Shown piece after piece: positions 7,806-13,764 of a DNA stretch of 17,313 nucleotides (the stretch's first letter is position 1; each line of letters begins with the position of its first letter). The notes beneath the pieces were generated by a model. It made no database searches, was not told where the DNA came from, and saw only the letters and a list, made by a program, of their open reading frames with translations. The stretch covers positions 1 through 17,313 of the forward strand of contig CALTVC010000040.1 of the NCBI GenBank assembly GCA_943912855.1. Reading direction: 5' to 3'. This DNA comes from an uncultured Flavobacterium sp. (GTDB lineage: Bacteria > Bacteroidota > Bacteroidia > Flavobacteriales > Flavobacteriaceae). Position numbers and translations under genes: made by a program.

Positions 7806-8234
7806 TTAAGAAATTCGTTCCAAAAGCGATTTTAGCCATTTGAGTTTTTTCTTGCTGTAAGGAGGGTACTTGATAACGCCTTACCACCTGACGAATAGAT
7901 AAGCTCAAAAAGCTGTTGCTTTCTTTCATCCATCGTTTTCGGGAATATTTCCAAAAGTTTTTCCGAAACCTTTTCTGCAAAGCTTTTCTGCAAAGCTATC
8001 TAAGCTTGTAAGGTATTCTTTAGAAATATCCCAAAAACCTGCGGGAAGCCGAATCTCATCTTTTCCAAAATCTGTCCCGTTGTATCCGAGCAGGTATTCG
8101 GCACCGAGCAAGGTAAGACATACCATAAAAAGCTTTGTTTGCTTTTTGAAAATATACCGCCTTGCTTTTTTATCCAGATTAAATAATTCGGCTACCAATG
8201 GTTCCTGATCTGTACAGCTAAACATAATGTCCAC
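7806..8234 (-). pseudogene. Broken gene of unknown family (two frameshifts)
   Basis: The frame begins near 8234 (VDIMFSCTDQEPLVAELF), reads through LDKKARRYIFKKQTKL and LGAEYLLGYNGTDFGKDE to LTSLDSFAEK, and is then thrown out of frame by a 13-bp tandem duplication (7972-7997). Removing one copy gives SFAEKVSEKLLEIFPKTMDE, then RKQQLFELIYSSGGKALSS. Near the end one extra A in the A-run after TLLTAR would give KKLKWLKSLLERIS and a natural stop at 7806-7808. That restores about 142 sensible residues. I do not recognise the family. It is in frame with, and separated by one TGA from, the methyltransferase remnant upstream, so a restriction-modification partner is possible but unproven. Confidence 0.6.
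7972..7997. repeat. 13-bp tandem duplication causing a frameshift
   Basis: TTTCTGCAAAGCT occurs twice in direct succession (7972-7984, 7985-7997). On the minus strand it duplicates the codons for SFAEK and shifts the frame by one base, inactivating the gene. Confidence 0.85.
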
Positions 8235-8509
8235 TCATGCCACAGCTACGTTTGCAATATCTTCATGAATGTGGTTGTTTTTACCGAAACGATTTGCATA
8301 CACCATTGAAGCATGCTGGACTTTGTAGAGGGCTCCCATTGATTATTCCAAACAACTTCATATTTAGATTTTAAACTTTTAGTATAATTAGACAATGAGG
8401 ATTTTCCATTCCAACCCTCTAGTCCTACACGAAATCCACCAACCCCTGCAAATAGCTCAACAACTTTGATTTTATTTTCCATAGGAACTCTTTTTAATAC
8501 ATAACTCAT
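8235..8509 (-). pseudogene. Cytosine-C5 DNA methyltransferase, 5' fragment with frameshift
   Basis: Starts at 8509 (MSYVLKRVP) or more likely at the internal MENKIKVVELFAG. Motif I of C5 methyltransferases is plain: ELFAGVGGFRVGLEG, which binds S-adenosylmethionine. Reading continues to NNQWEPSTK; then an A is missing in the AAA at 8322-8324. Adding it back gives VQHASMVYANRFGKNNHIHE and DIANV, the usual family sequence up to just before the catalytic PC motif region. After that comes a TGA (8235-8237) and unrelated sequence. Only about 90 of the usual 300-400 residues remain and the catalytic Cys is absent, so it is non-functional. Confidence 0.85.
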
Positions 8510-8524
8510 TTACAGGCACAGCAA

Positions 8525-8555
8525 CAAAAATAAATACTGTATTTATTTCTATCAA
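8525..8555 (-). promoter_or_regulatory. Promoter and palindromic operator of the methyltransferase
   Basis: On the minus strand TTG (8553-8555), 20-base spacer, TATTTTTG (8525-8532): both match the Bacteroidota promoter. Laid over it is a perfect 21-bp palindrome (8528-8548), arms AAATAAATAC and GTATTTATTT around a single T. It ends 19 bases before the start at 8509. A repressor bound here would block the promoter, as in self-regulated methyltransferases or controller-protein systems. Confidence 0.6.
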
Positions 8556-8828
8556 TATCAATATACAAAATTGGAGATTAATCTAATCCCAAAATGCTTA
8601 AAATATAACAACCTTATTTGTCAATTCTTAATAGCAAATTGATGACGAAAATGATAAAATTTTTGTTGCCAAATTTACATTTTCTTTATCAATTCACTAC
8701 CCTAAAATTTAGTGATTATAGGGTGAGTTCTGTTTTTTGGTAAATTAAACTTCTATTTGCCTATAATGTTTATTTTAAGAGAAAACGGCCTTAAGTAGTC
8801 TTCTCAATAAAATAAAAATACAAGTTTA
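8556..8828. other. AT-rich spacer
   Basis: No gene seen. Two interlocked short inverted repeats occur around 8693-8726: TCACTA with TAGTGA, and ACCCTA with TAGGGT. They may be a terminator or operator remnant; nothing else stands out. Confidence 0.4.
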
Positions 8829-9218
8829 CTATTTATTCAAAAGCTTCTCTAAATAAGCTACTTTGTCCTTTTCTGCCTGGACTAATCTTTCATAAAGTTC
8901 TACAACTTTATCAAGTGGGTTAAAATTGCAAGTATTGTGAGTTCCAATCGGACCTTGATTAATACTGTTATCACTAAAATTATTAAAATAATTTATCACT
9001 GCCTCCTCGGAAAAATTCTTGATTGCTTCGACAGTAACGCCAAGGGCTTTGGCTACTTCGGCCAGTTTTTCATCTTCAACTACTTCACTGTTCTCCAAAA
9101 TAGAAATAGCCTGCTGGTTTGTCCCCATTGCCTGGGCAAGGGTTTCCTGCTTCATGTTACGCAGTTCACGGATACGGCTTATTTTTCGTCCTATATGGTT
9201 TTGTTTTGTAGCGTTCAT
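8829..9218 (-). CDS. XRE-family helix-turn-helix regulator
   Basis: 129 residues from ATG at 9218. The frame is open further upstream, but the family starts at MNATKQNHIGRKISRIRELR and the upstream part (hydrophobic, Phe/Tyr-rich) looks untranslated. The HTH_3 domain is at about 10-65: RKISRIRELRNMKQETLAQA, then MGTNQQAISILENSE (recognition helix) and LAEVAKALGVTVEAIKNF. A linker with INQGPIGTHN follows, then a C-terminal coiled coil (VVELYERLVQAEKDKVAYLE) that probably dimerises or oligomerises. Small XRE proteins with this tail are common in Bacteroidota mobile elements. It faces away from the HEPN operon across 166 bases that contain TGTACCA motifs, so it probably represses that operon and itself. 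Confidence 0.85.
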   Translation of the reverse strand: MNATKQNHIGRKISRIRELRNMKQETLAQAMGTNQQAISILENSEVVEDEKLAEVAKALGVTVEAIKNFSEEAVINYFNNFSDNSINQGPIGTHNTCNFNPLDKVVELYERLVQAEKDKVAYLEKLLNK

Positions 9219-9221
9219 ATT

Positions 9222-9253
9222 CAAAGGTATAAAATTGAGAATAAAGGGTTCAA
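9222..9253 (-). promoter_or_regulatory. Promoter of the XRE regulator
   Basis: On the minus strand TTG (9251-9253), 21-base spacer, TACCTTTG (9222-9229). Both boxes match the Bacteroidota consensus with ideal spacing. The -7 box ends 3 bases before the ATG at 9218, which implies a leaderless mRNA or a downstream start. Confidence 0.6.
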
Positions 9254-9275
9254 ATGTAAAATACAATGAATACCA

Positions 9276-9306
9276 TGTACCATACATTAGAAATTGATTT
9301 GGTACA
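9276..9306. promoter_or_regulatory. Candidate operator: TGTACCA inverted repeat
   Basis: TGTACCA (9276-9282) and its complement TGGTACA (9300-9306) are 17 bases apart; a third TGTACCA lies at 9360-9366, 18 bases before the HEPN gene start. All sit between the divergent XRE and HEPN genes, where a regulator would bind. Confidence 0.5.
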
Positions 9307-9383
9307 GAATAAGCAATGATTTACTTATGCTTCATAACAAAAATACAATTTTTCAATGATGTACCACTTTAAAACGTAAGATT

Positions 9384-10574
9384 ATGAACCCTTCTATTCA
9401 GATTAATGATAGCCATCCCTTAGCAGGCCTTTTAGAAGAACTTACCGCACAGGTAATTAATACTGCTACCGTAAACGATGTGTATCTTTCAACAGATAAG
9501 GCTAGCCCTGAAATTATCTTTACGGTATTTGTTGACACGAGCTATACCCGTATTGACGAGGGATTGTTAGAACTCCTAAATCGGATATTTGAAAACCACC
9601 AGTCAACAACCTGTACTGTGTTTTCTTGTGATTATGCCGCCGATGCCATCCGCAAGGGCAACACTTATTTTATTGAGCATTGTGTTTTAGGCCAGTTAGC
9701 CTACACGAACCCTGACACCACTACGATTTTGCATCCCGAAAGCGAACAGCCGTCCGTATTACTACCACGCGCGAAAAAACATTTTAAAAGGGCAATGGGC
9801 AAAGTAGATGGCAGGTATACCACTGTACCAAAGGCTTTAAAGAATGAAAAATATGTAGATCTAGCCTACGCACTACTTCAAGTGTTAGAACAGCTTTTTA
9901 AGTTGGCGGCAGATGTTGTTTTAGGGAAGCAGCTTTTCGCAAAAGATATTCAGGAGTACCAAACGGCACTTTTAAGCCAAGCGCCCATTATTGCAGGATT
10001 ATTCGATGGGCAGGATGAAGAAGACCTCCGTTTGTTAGCCATGCTCTATTCGGCTTACGTGGCATTCAGGCACAAGAACCATTTGGAAATATCCCGTGCC
10101 GATATAGAAAAATTGCTTTTTAAAACCCAGTCTTTAAGAAAAGAGGTTGAACGTCTGTTTATAGAAGTAGTGGCAAGGTGCTATGAAAAGATAAAACCGG
10201 GTTTAAAAACCGTTGAAAATATAGAGCAAACATATAGTAATACTGCACAACCCCAAAGCAGCAGCGTCGATTTGGCTAAACTTCCACGGTATATGATGAC
10301 ATATGACGGAAGTTATACCTGCAAATTTGAATTTGACAATTACTCTGAGCTGTTCATTATGATTGAAGACCTTATTGATATATCACTGTATACACTCCAT
10401 AATTCAGTTGAGGAAAGTGATTTTGTGAAACACCCAAGCCGCCATCTTGTAAGTGTACTGGAACTGGTAAGAAAACTGCTGCCGGGCGATACCGGACAGA
10501 CTCTTACAGAGCTCAACGAATGCCTTGTTGCTATTGAAAAGGCAGAAAAAATAAATCATACAACAGATGAATGA
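9384..10574 (+). CDS. Nucleotidyltransferase-like/HEPN fusion protein with extra C-terminal domain
   Basis: 396 residues. Residues 1-125 resemble the degenerate nucleotidyltransferase-like part found in Bacteroidota HEPN proteins (IIFTVFVDTSYTRIDEGL, CDYAADAIRKGNTYFIEHCV). Residues about 126-275 are an all-helical HEPN domain of the PF05168 kind: LLPRAKKHFKRAMGKVDG, YVDLAYALLQVLEQLFKLAA, and the final helix AYVAFRHKNHLEIS. HEPN RNases use RxxxxH; here it is R229-HKN-H233, one residue shorter, so catalysis is uncertain. Residues about 300-390 form a third domain (CKFEFDNYSELFIMIEDLID, HLVSVLELVRKLLP) that recurs in the next gene. HEPN/MNT pairs act as toxin-antitoxin or anti-phage modules; that role here is inference. 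First gene of a plus-strand operon, regulated probably by the divergent XRE protein. Confidence 0.7.
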   Translation: MNPSIQINDSHPLAGLLEELTAQVINTATVNDVYLSTDKASPEIIFTVFVDTSYTRIDEGLLELLNRIFENHQSTTCTVFSCDYAADAIRKGNTYFIEHCVLGQLAYTNPDTTTILHPESEQPSVLLPRAKKHFKRAMGKVDGRYTTVPKALKNEKYVDLAYALLQVLEQLFKLAADVVLGKQLFAKDIQEYQTALLSQAPIIAGLFDGQDEEDLRLLAMLYSAYVAFRHKNHLEISRADIEKLLFKTQSLRKEVERLFIEVVARCYEKIKPGLKTVENIEQTYSNTAQPQSSSVDLAKLPRYMMTYDGSYTCKFEFDNYSELFIMIEDLIDISLYTLHNSVEESDFVKHPSRHLVSVLELVRKLLPGDTGQTLTELNECLVAIEKAEKINHTTDE

Positions 10575-10628
10575 ATAGTTAAATGAAATACTATGAAGAA
10601 AGCACAATAAAAAGCGATAAAAAAGTTC

Positions 10629-10943
10629 GTGAATGCAGAGACCAGAATGTGGATGTTCACCACATTAGCAGAGGATACAGGTAATGACAGCTTTGAAGCC
10701 CGGCTGCATTTTGACAGCTATAGTGATTTGATGTATACCGTTTCAGACCTTCTAAAGATTTCCATGCACGCAATGTATCACGATGGTGATACAAATTCGG
10801 GAGAGATCGCAGAGCCCGGTTACCATGTGATAAGCGTTTTGAGAATAGCATCCCAACTGTTACCCTTGAATGAATCTGAGGTTTTGGATAACTGCCATCG
10901 ACTCTATTTGAAACTGGAGGAACTAAAAAACAGCAAAAGCTAA
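10629..10943 (+). CDS. Small protein, free-standing copy of the HEPN protein's C-terminal domain
   Basis: 104 residues from GTG at 10629; ATG at 10647 or 10653 is also possible. It aligns with residues 300-390 of the preceding protein: LHFDSYSDLMYTVSDLLKIS against FEFDNYSELFIMIEDLIDIS, and HVISVLRIASQLLPL against HLVSVLELVRKLLPG. Both pieces precede or follow a Tyr/Asp-rich strand and end in a Leu-rich helix. Function unknown; a binding or oligomerisation partner of the HEPN protein is the simplest idea. Upstream in the same frame lie ATG AAG AAA GCA CAA TAA (10593-10610) and then KAIKKFVNAETRMWM, so the gene may once have begun at 10593 and lost its start to a nonsense change. It begins 54 bases after the HEPN stop, in one operon. 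Confidence 0.65.
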   Translation: MNAETRMWMFTTLAEDTGNDSFEARLHFDSYSDLMYTVSDLLKISMHAMYHDGDTNSGEIAEPGYHVISVLRIASQLLPLNESEVLDNCHRLYLKLEELKNSKS

Positions 10944-10957
10944 AAGGTATTTTTTTA

Positions 10958-11122
10958 ATGAATAGTAATCCAATAATAACCGTAAAAGTTTGGCGACTTA
11001 CACTAAAAATCGACTATGGAGATTTTTTAGCCCCCTGCGCAAGGGCAAGTTGTTTTGAGCTTCTGAAGTATTTCAAGCAGCTCAAGACACAACTTGCTAC
11101 CATCACGCGATGGTACTTTTAG
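10958..11122 (+). CDS. 54-residue hypothetical protein, third gene of the HEPN operon
   Basis: ATG at 10958, stop TAG at 11120-11122. The protein reads MNSNPIITVKVWRLTLKIDY, then GDFLAPCARASCFELLKYFK and QLKTQLATITRWYF. It looks like real coding sequence: a beta-strand start, an aliphatic/aromatic helix, balanced charges, two Cys (C27, C32). It begins 14 bases after the previous stop and ends 17 bases before a good intrinsic terminator, exactly where the last gene of the operon should be. I do not know the family or function. Several base-paired segments (11045-11115) lie inside it. Confidence 0.6.
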   Translation: MNSNPIITVKVWRLTLKIDYGDFLAPCARASCFELLKYFKQLKTQLATITRWYF

Positions 11123-11139
11123 AAACTGTTTATTAACTG

Positions 11140-11165
11140 AAAAGGGCTTCATGCCCTTTTTGCTT
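11140..11165 (+). terminator. Intrinsic terminator of the HEPN operon
   Basis: AAAAGGGC (11140-11147), 5-base loop TTCAT, GCCCTTTT (11153-11160), then TTGCTTTG. Perfect 8-bp stem running into a T-tract, 17 bases after the 54-residue gene. Confidence 0.85.
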
Positions 11166-11240
11166 TGTCCGGAACAAATCATTTTCCATAAGGAAAAAGG
11201 ACTAATAAATTCAATAAACTAACCAAGTTTACTCGTTGAT

Positions 11241-11275
11241 GGCAGCCCCTGTAGGCTGCCCACCCGAAAATTCAT
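11241..11275 (+). repeat. Hairpin module, copy 1
   Basis: GGCAGCC (11241-11247), 6-base loop, GGCTGCC (11254-11260), followed by CACCCGAAAATTCATT. The same arrangement recurs at 11523-11560, 282 bases on. Confidence 0.7.
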
Positions 11276-11445
11276 TATGTCATTTACTTGGTTTACCTGC
11301 CCGATATAAAGCGGGTAAATTTACAGGTTATATAACAAGTTTGTTTGCTTGTTTGTTGGTAATAAAAGTATAAGGTTTTAAAAGTATAAAAGCGGTTATA
11401 TTACCTTCTTCCAATTTTACCAAAAAGTTTTTTTGTAAAGAATAT

Positions 11446-11468
11446 GTTTTACAAGTAAAATGTAAAAC
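11446..11468. repeat. 8-bp inverted repeat
   Basis: GTTTTACA (11446-11453) and TGTAAAAC (11461-11468) around a 7-base spacer. Possible operator or weak hairpin; not near a gene start. Confidence 0.5.
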
Positions 11469-11522
11469 TGTGTGATAATAAGGTAAAACAAGAACATATC
11501 CTACCAAGAACCAATATTGGTC

Positions 11523-11560
11523 GGCAGCCCTGATGGCTGCCCCGCTCGAAAATTCATTTA
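11523..11560 (+). repeat. Hairpin module, copy 2
   Basis: GGCAGCC (11523-11529), loop CTGAT, GGCTGCC (11535-11541), then CCGCTCGAAAATTCATT. Both arms and the GAAAATTCATT tail match copy 1, while the loop and the region between differ, which suggests selection on the stem. Confidence 0.7.
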
Positions 11561-11622
11561 TGAAACATCTTTTATAACCCGTGGCAGCTTGTAACGAATC
11601 AAAACAATGCTATTATATTAGC

Positions 11623-11833
11623 TATACATATTTAGCTAAATATGTATATCGATAAGTACCTAAGCAGGTATGTAGATATGTAGGTACGTACACACGTATT
11701 TACGTAAATACGTAGTTACACATATACTCAGATACCCAGATACCTGTGTATAACTACACATACCTAACTACTTATGTATCTACATAGGTAAATACATACC
11801 CACATACCTATATAAATAGGTGTGTAGATATGT
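11623..11833. repeat. Block of palindromes and TAC/GTA words (about 210 bp)
   Basis: The block opens with a perfect 26-bp palindrome (11623-11648, centre TTTAGCTAAA) and contains a perfect 20-bp one at 11694-11713 (ACGTATTTACGTAAATACGT), plus TACCT-AAGC-AGGTA and ACCTAT-ATAA-ATAGGT. Between them almost every word is a variant of GTAGGTA, TACATA, GATACC or CACATA, with long alternating purine-pyrimidine runs. It has no coding frame. It lies just beyond the terminator of the DUF932 gene. It may be an iteron-like origin, a cruciform-forming site or a protein-binding array; function unknown. Confidence 0.7.
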
Positions 11834-11844
11834 ATAAAAAATAT

Positions 11845-11863
11845 AGCCCCGAAAATCGGGGCT
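11845..11863 (-). terminator. Terminator of the DUF932 gene
   Basis: AGCCCCGA (11845-11852) and TCGGGGCT (11856-11863) with a 3-base loop; on the minus strand it is followed by ATATTTTTTATAC. It lies 15 bases past the stop codon at 11878. Confidence 0.85.
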
Positions 11864-11877
11864 GTGGTCATTAGGCT

Positions 11878-12921
11878 TTAATTAAATTGCAGGGCAGCTG
11901 CTCCGCTTTTTGCAAAATCCCCGCAGAGGTCAAAGGCTTTTTGTCCCCGTGCCTGTGCTGTCCCGCCCAAACAGATACTTTTGAGTTTATCCTCATCCGT
12001 TTTAAAGCTGCGTACATTTTGGTAGTAGCCCGTAATACAATTATAAGCACCAAACAAAGTCCCCTTAGTGGTTTCAGTTTGTTGGGTATCGTCTGCCATA
12101 GCGTACTCGAATGCTGCATCACAGGCATTTTTGTACATTGTTGAGAGTTCCTCAGTAGCCCCTTTCTTTAAAAGGTTGTAGGTTTCTTTGTTCGGGCAAA
12201 GTGCCAACTGTATGAGTTGTTTTACCTGCTTGTCCTCAATGCGCACGTTAGCCCACTGGTTAAAAATACCCTCCAACTGCATTGAAAGAGTATCGGCAAC
12301 GCCCATAACTTTGTGCGCCTGCTCCAAACGTTCTTTAGCCCCTGCGGTATGGCGAATGCGCACCACATTGGTAGCCGTTTTCATTGCTGCGTTTAATGTA
12401 TTCGAACAAACAACCCTTACAGGCGTAAAGGCTGCGGTAATCGAACCGCTGCCATCGTGGGAGGTGGTCAGGAAAATATACTTTTGGGTTACATCGTCCC
12501 CATTGCCCACACGGATGTAGCCGGGCAGCTTGGCGGTAATAAATATCCGTTCCCCGTTACCGAGTGCGCCTGCGGTCTCATACATTATGCCCTCGCCACC
12601 GCCTACAATGGCATCAAAAAAGGCGAACGCATCCGCATTTTGTACAATTTGGTAGTCTTTGCCCACCACACCAAAAACGGCTTTAGTATCGGTGCGTAGG
12701 GTGGCGTATTGGTCGGGTACTGGGTAACTGTCAAACTCACCTGCACCCCTTGCAAAAATCGGGGCTTTGGCTACTTCATAGTCCAAACCTGCAAAGGCTA
12801 TCGCTTCACGGCTTGTCGGGTAGTTTTCTACGATTTGTCCAAGCCCGTGCCATGCGGGCTGCTTTACGCTCATAAATGCGTGCTGTCCTGTCGCTGTGTT
12901 GAAATTTAAATTATGTGCCAT
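11878..12921 (-). CDS. DUF932 domain protein (phage/plasmid-like protein)
   Basis: 347 residues, full length for the family (TIGR03299-like). Typical features: start MAHNLNFNTATGQHAFMSVK, the conserved PAWHGLGQIV near residue 25, VVGKDYQIVQNADAFAFFD at about 85-105, ERIFITAKLP, the TTSHDGSGSITAAFTPVRVV segment at about 155-175 and NTLNAAM. Later, helices with KERLEQAHKVM and a C-terminal GTLFGAYNCITGYYQNVRSF. DUF932 proteins are found on plasmids, phages and integrative elements; their biochemical role is unknown, though a nucleic-acid-related task has been guessed. It stands alone on the minus strand between the palindrome block and the mobilisation genes, with its own terminator and a palindromic upstream site. 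Confidence 0.9.
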   Translation of the reverse strand: MAHNLNFNTATGQHAFMSVKQPAWHGLGQIVENYPTSREAIAFAGLDYEVAKAPIFARGAGEFDSYPVPDQYATLRTDTKAVFGVVGKDYQIVQNADAFAFFDAIVGGGEGIMYETAGALGNGERIFITAKLPGYIRVGNGDDVTQKYIFLTTSHDGSGSITAAFTPVRVVCSNTLNAAMKTATNVVRIRHTAGAKERLEQAHKVMGVADTLSMQLEGIFNQWANVRIEDKQVKQLIQLALCPNKETYNLLKKGATEELSTMYKNACDAAFEYAMADDTQQTETTKGTLFGAYNCITGYYQNVRSFKTDEDKLKSICLGGTAQARGQKAFDLCGDFAKSGAAALQFN

Positions 12922-12941
12922 AATTTTTTGAATTTAATAAT

Positions 12942-12960
12942 GATACAATCGTTTTGTATC
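12942..12960 (-). promoter_or_regulatory. Candidate operator upstream of the DUF932 gene
   Basis: GATACAA (12942-12948), 5 bases, TTGTATC (12954-12960): a perfect 7-bp inverted repeat 21 bases before the ATG at 12921. I find no exact TAnnTTTG box beside it. Confidence 0.45.
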
Positions 12961-13329
12961 TCCTTTCAATCCTCATTTGTGGCAGTCCTGCTACGCTTGC
13001 GCTCCGCATAACTTTTTCCCAAAAAGAAAACCGAAAAAAGAAAGCAATAACAAGGTGCAGGCAATGCGGAAAAAGCAAAAGGAAACGGAATAAGTCCCGA
13101 GGGGTGGTTTTGTGAGTGAGCGAGCAAAGCCATTATGCCGTAGTCTTTTGTCTTTTTTTGGATTGACAGCAATACCTTCGCTTGCTTTTATCGGTTTACT
13201 TGGGAAAAGTTTCTTTTCTAAACCTATAAAAGCCAACCAATGCCATAAATCGCCGGTAGCGATTCACCAATTAAATCAATGAGTATCTTCATTGCCAATA
13301 CTGGCAGAAAAACAAAAAAATGATAACAG
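12961..13329. other. Intergenic region upstream of the mob genes, possible oriT
   Basis: About 370 bases between divergent DUF932 and MobC genes. It contains AATCGC-cggta-GCGATT (13248-13264) and GAAAA-gtttc-TTTTC (about 13204-13218). In related elements the transfer origin lies next to the mobilisation genes, so the nick site may be here, but I see no sequence that proves it. Minus-strand frames here look like chance. Confidence 0.35.
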
Positions 13330-13761
13330 GTGGACGATAACGGTACATATAAAAAACACAAAGGCGGCAGGCATCCCAAAGATGACCGTGCTACTTTCCG
13401 TTATTCTATCAGCCTGACGGCTGTGGAAAATGCTAAATTCCTGACCTTGTTCGAGCAATCAGGCATGAACGTAATGGCGCATTTTATCACGGCGTGTATT
13501 TTCCAAAAAACCATTACTACAGTAAAAATCGATAAGGCCGCAATAGACTATCATGTGAAACTAACAGGACTGTTTGCACAGTTCCGTGCCATTGGAATCA
13601 ACTATAACCAGGTTGTAAAAATCCTGTACAGCAATTTTACCGAGAAAAAAGCCGCAGCTGCATTATACAAATTGGAAAACCAAACCATTGAACTTGCTGC
13701 ATTAGGTCAAAAGATCATTGAACTTACCACTGAACTTGAAGCCAACCATTTGAATAAGTAA
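13330..13761 (+). CDS. MobC-like mobilisation accessory protein
   Basis: 143 residues from GTG at 13330; stops lie just upstream in frame and no ATG is available. The N-terminus is basic (KKHKGGRHPKDDRATFRYSI), typical of a ribbon-helix-helix DNA-binding start (YSISLTAVENAKFLTLFEQS). The centre carries the MobC signature: AIGINYNQVVKIL (compare GxNlNQia in the family). The C-terminal part is a helical coiled coil (KLENQTIELAALGQKIIELT). Such proteins bind oriT, bend or open it and help the relaxase. The relaxase gene starts 3 bases after its stop, so they are co-translated. Confidence 0.8.
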   Translation: MDDNGTYKKHKGGRHPKDDRATFRYSISLTAVENAKFLTLFEQSGMNVMAHFITACIFQKTITTVKIDKAAIDYHVKLTGLFAQFRAIGINYNQVVKILYSNFTEKKAAAALYKLENQTIELAALGQKIIELTTELEANHLNK

Positions 13762-13764
13762 GCT

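Larger units (their letters stand above)
11166..11622. other. Gene-poor stretch between the HEPN operon and the palindrome block
   Basis: No confident gene. It holds two copies of a hairpin module (11241-11275, 11523-11560), a perfect 8-bp inverted repeat GTTTTACA/TGTAAAAC (11446-11468), and a short direct repeat AAAAGTATAA near 11365 and 11383. A 44-codon frame from ATG 11239 (MAAPVGCPPENSLCHLLGLP...) passes through the first hairpin; I cannot tell whether it is translated. Confidence 0.5.

Noticed and set aside
11003..11115. Series of hairpins (GCAAGTTGT..., TACCATC-acgc-GATGGTA) first read as a structured RNA or transfer origin
   Set aside because: They lie within the 54-codon gene 10958-11122, which explains the sequence better. 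A dual role is not excluded.
12966..13236. Two overlapping minus-strand frames upstream of the mob genes
   Set aside because: Phe/Cys/Leu-rich translations, no start signals, in the region between divergent genes that more likely holds regulatory or transfer-origin sequence.
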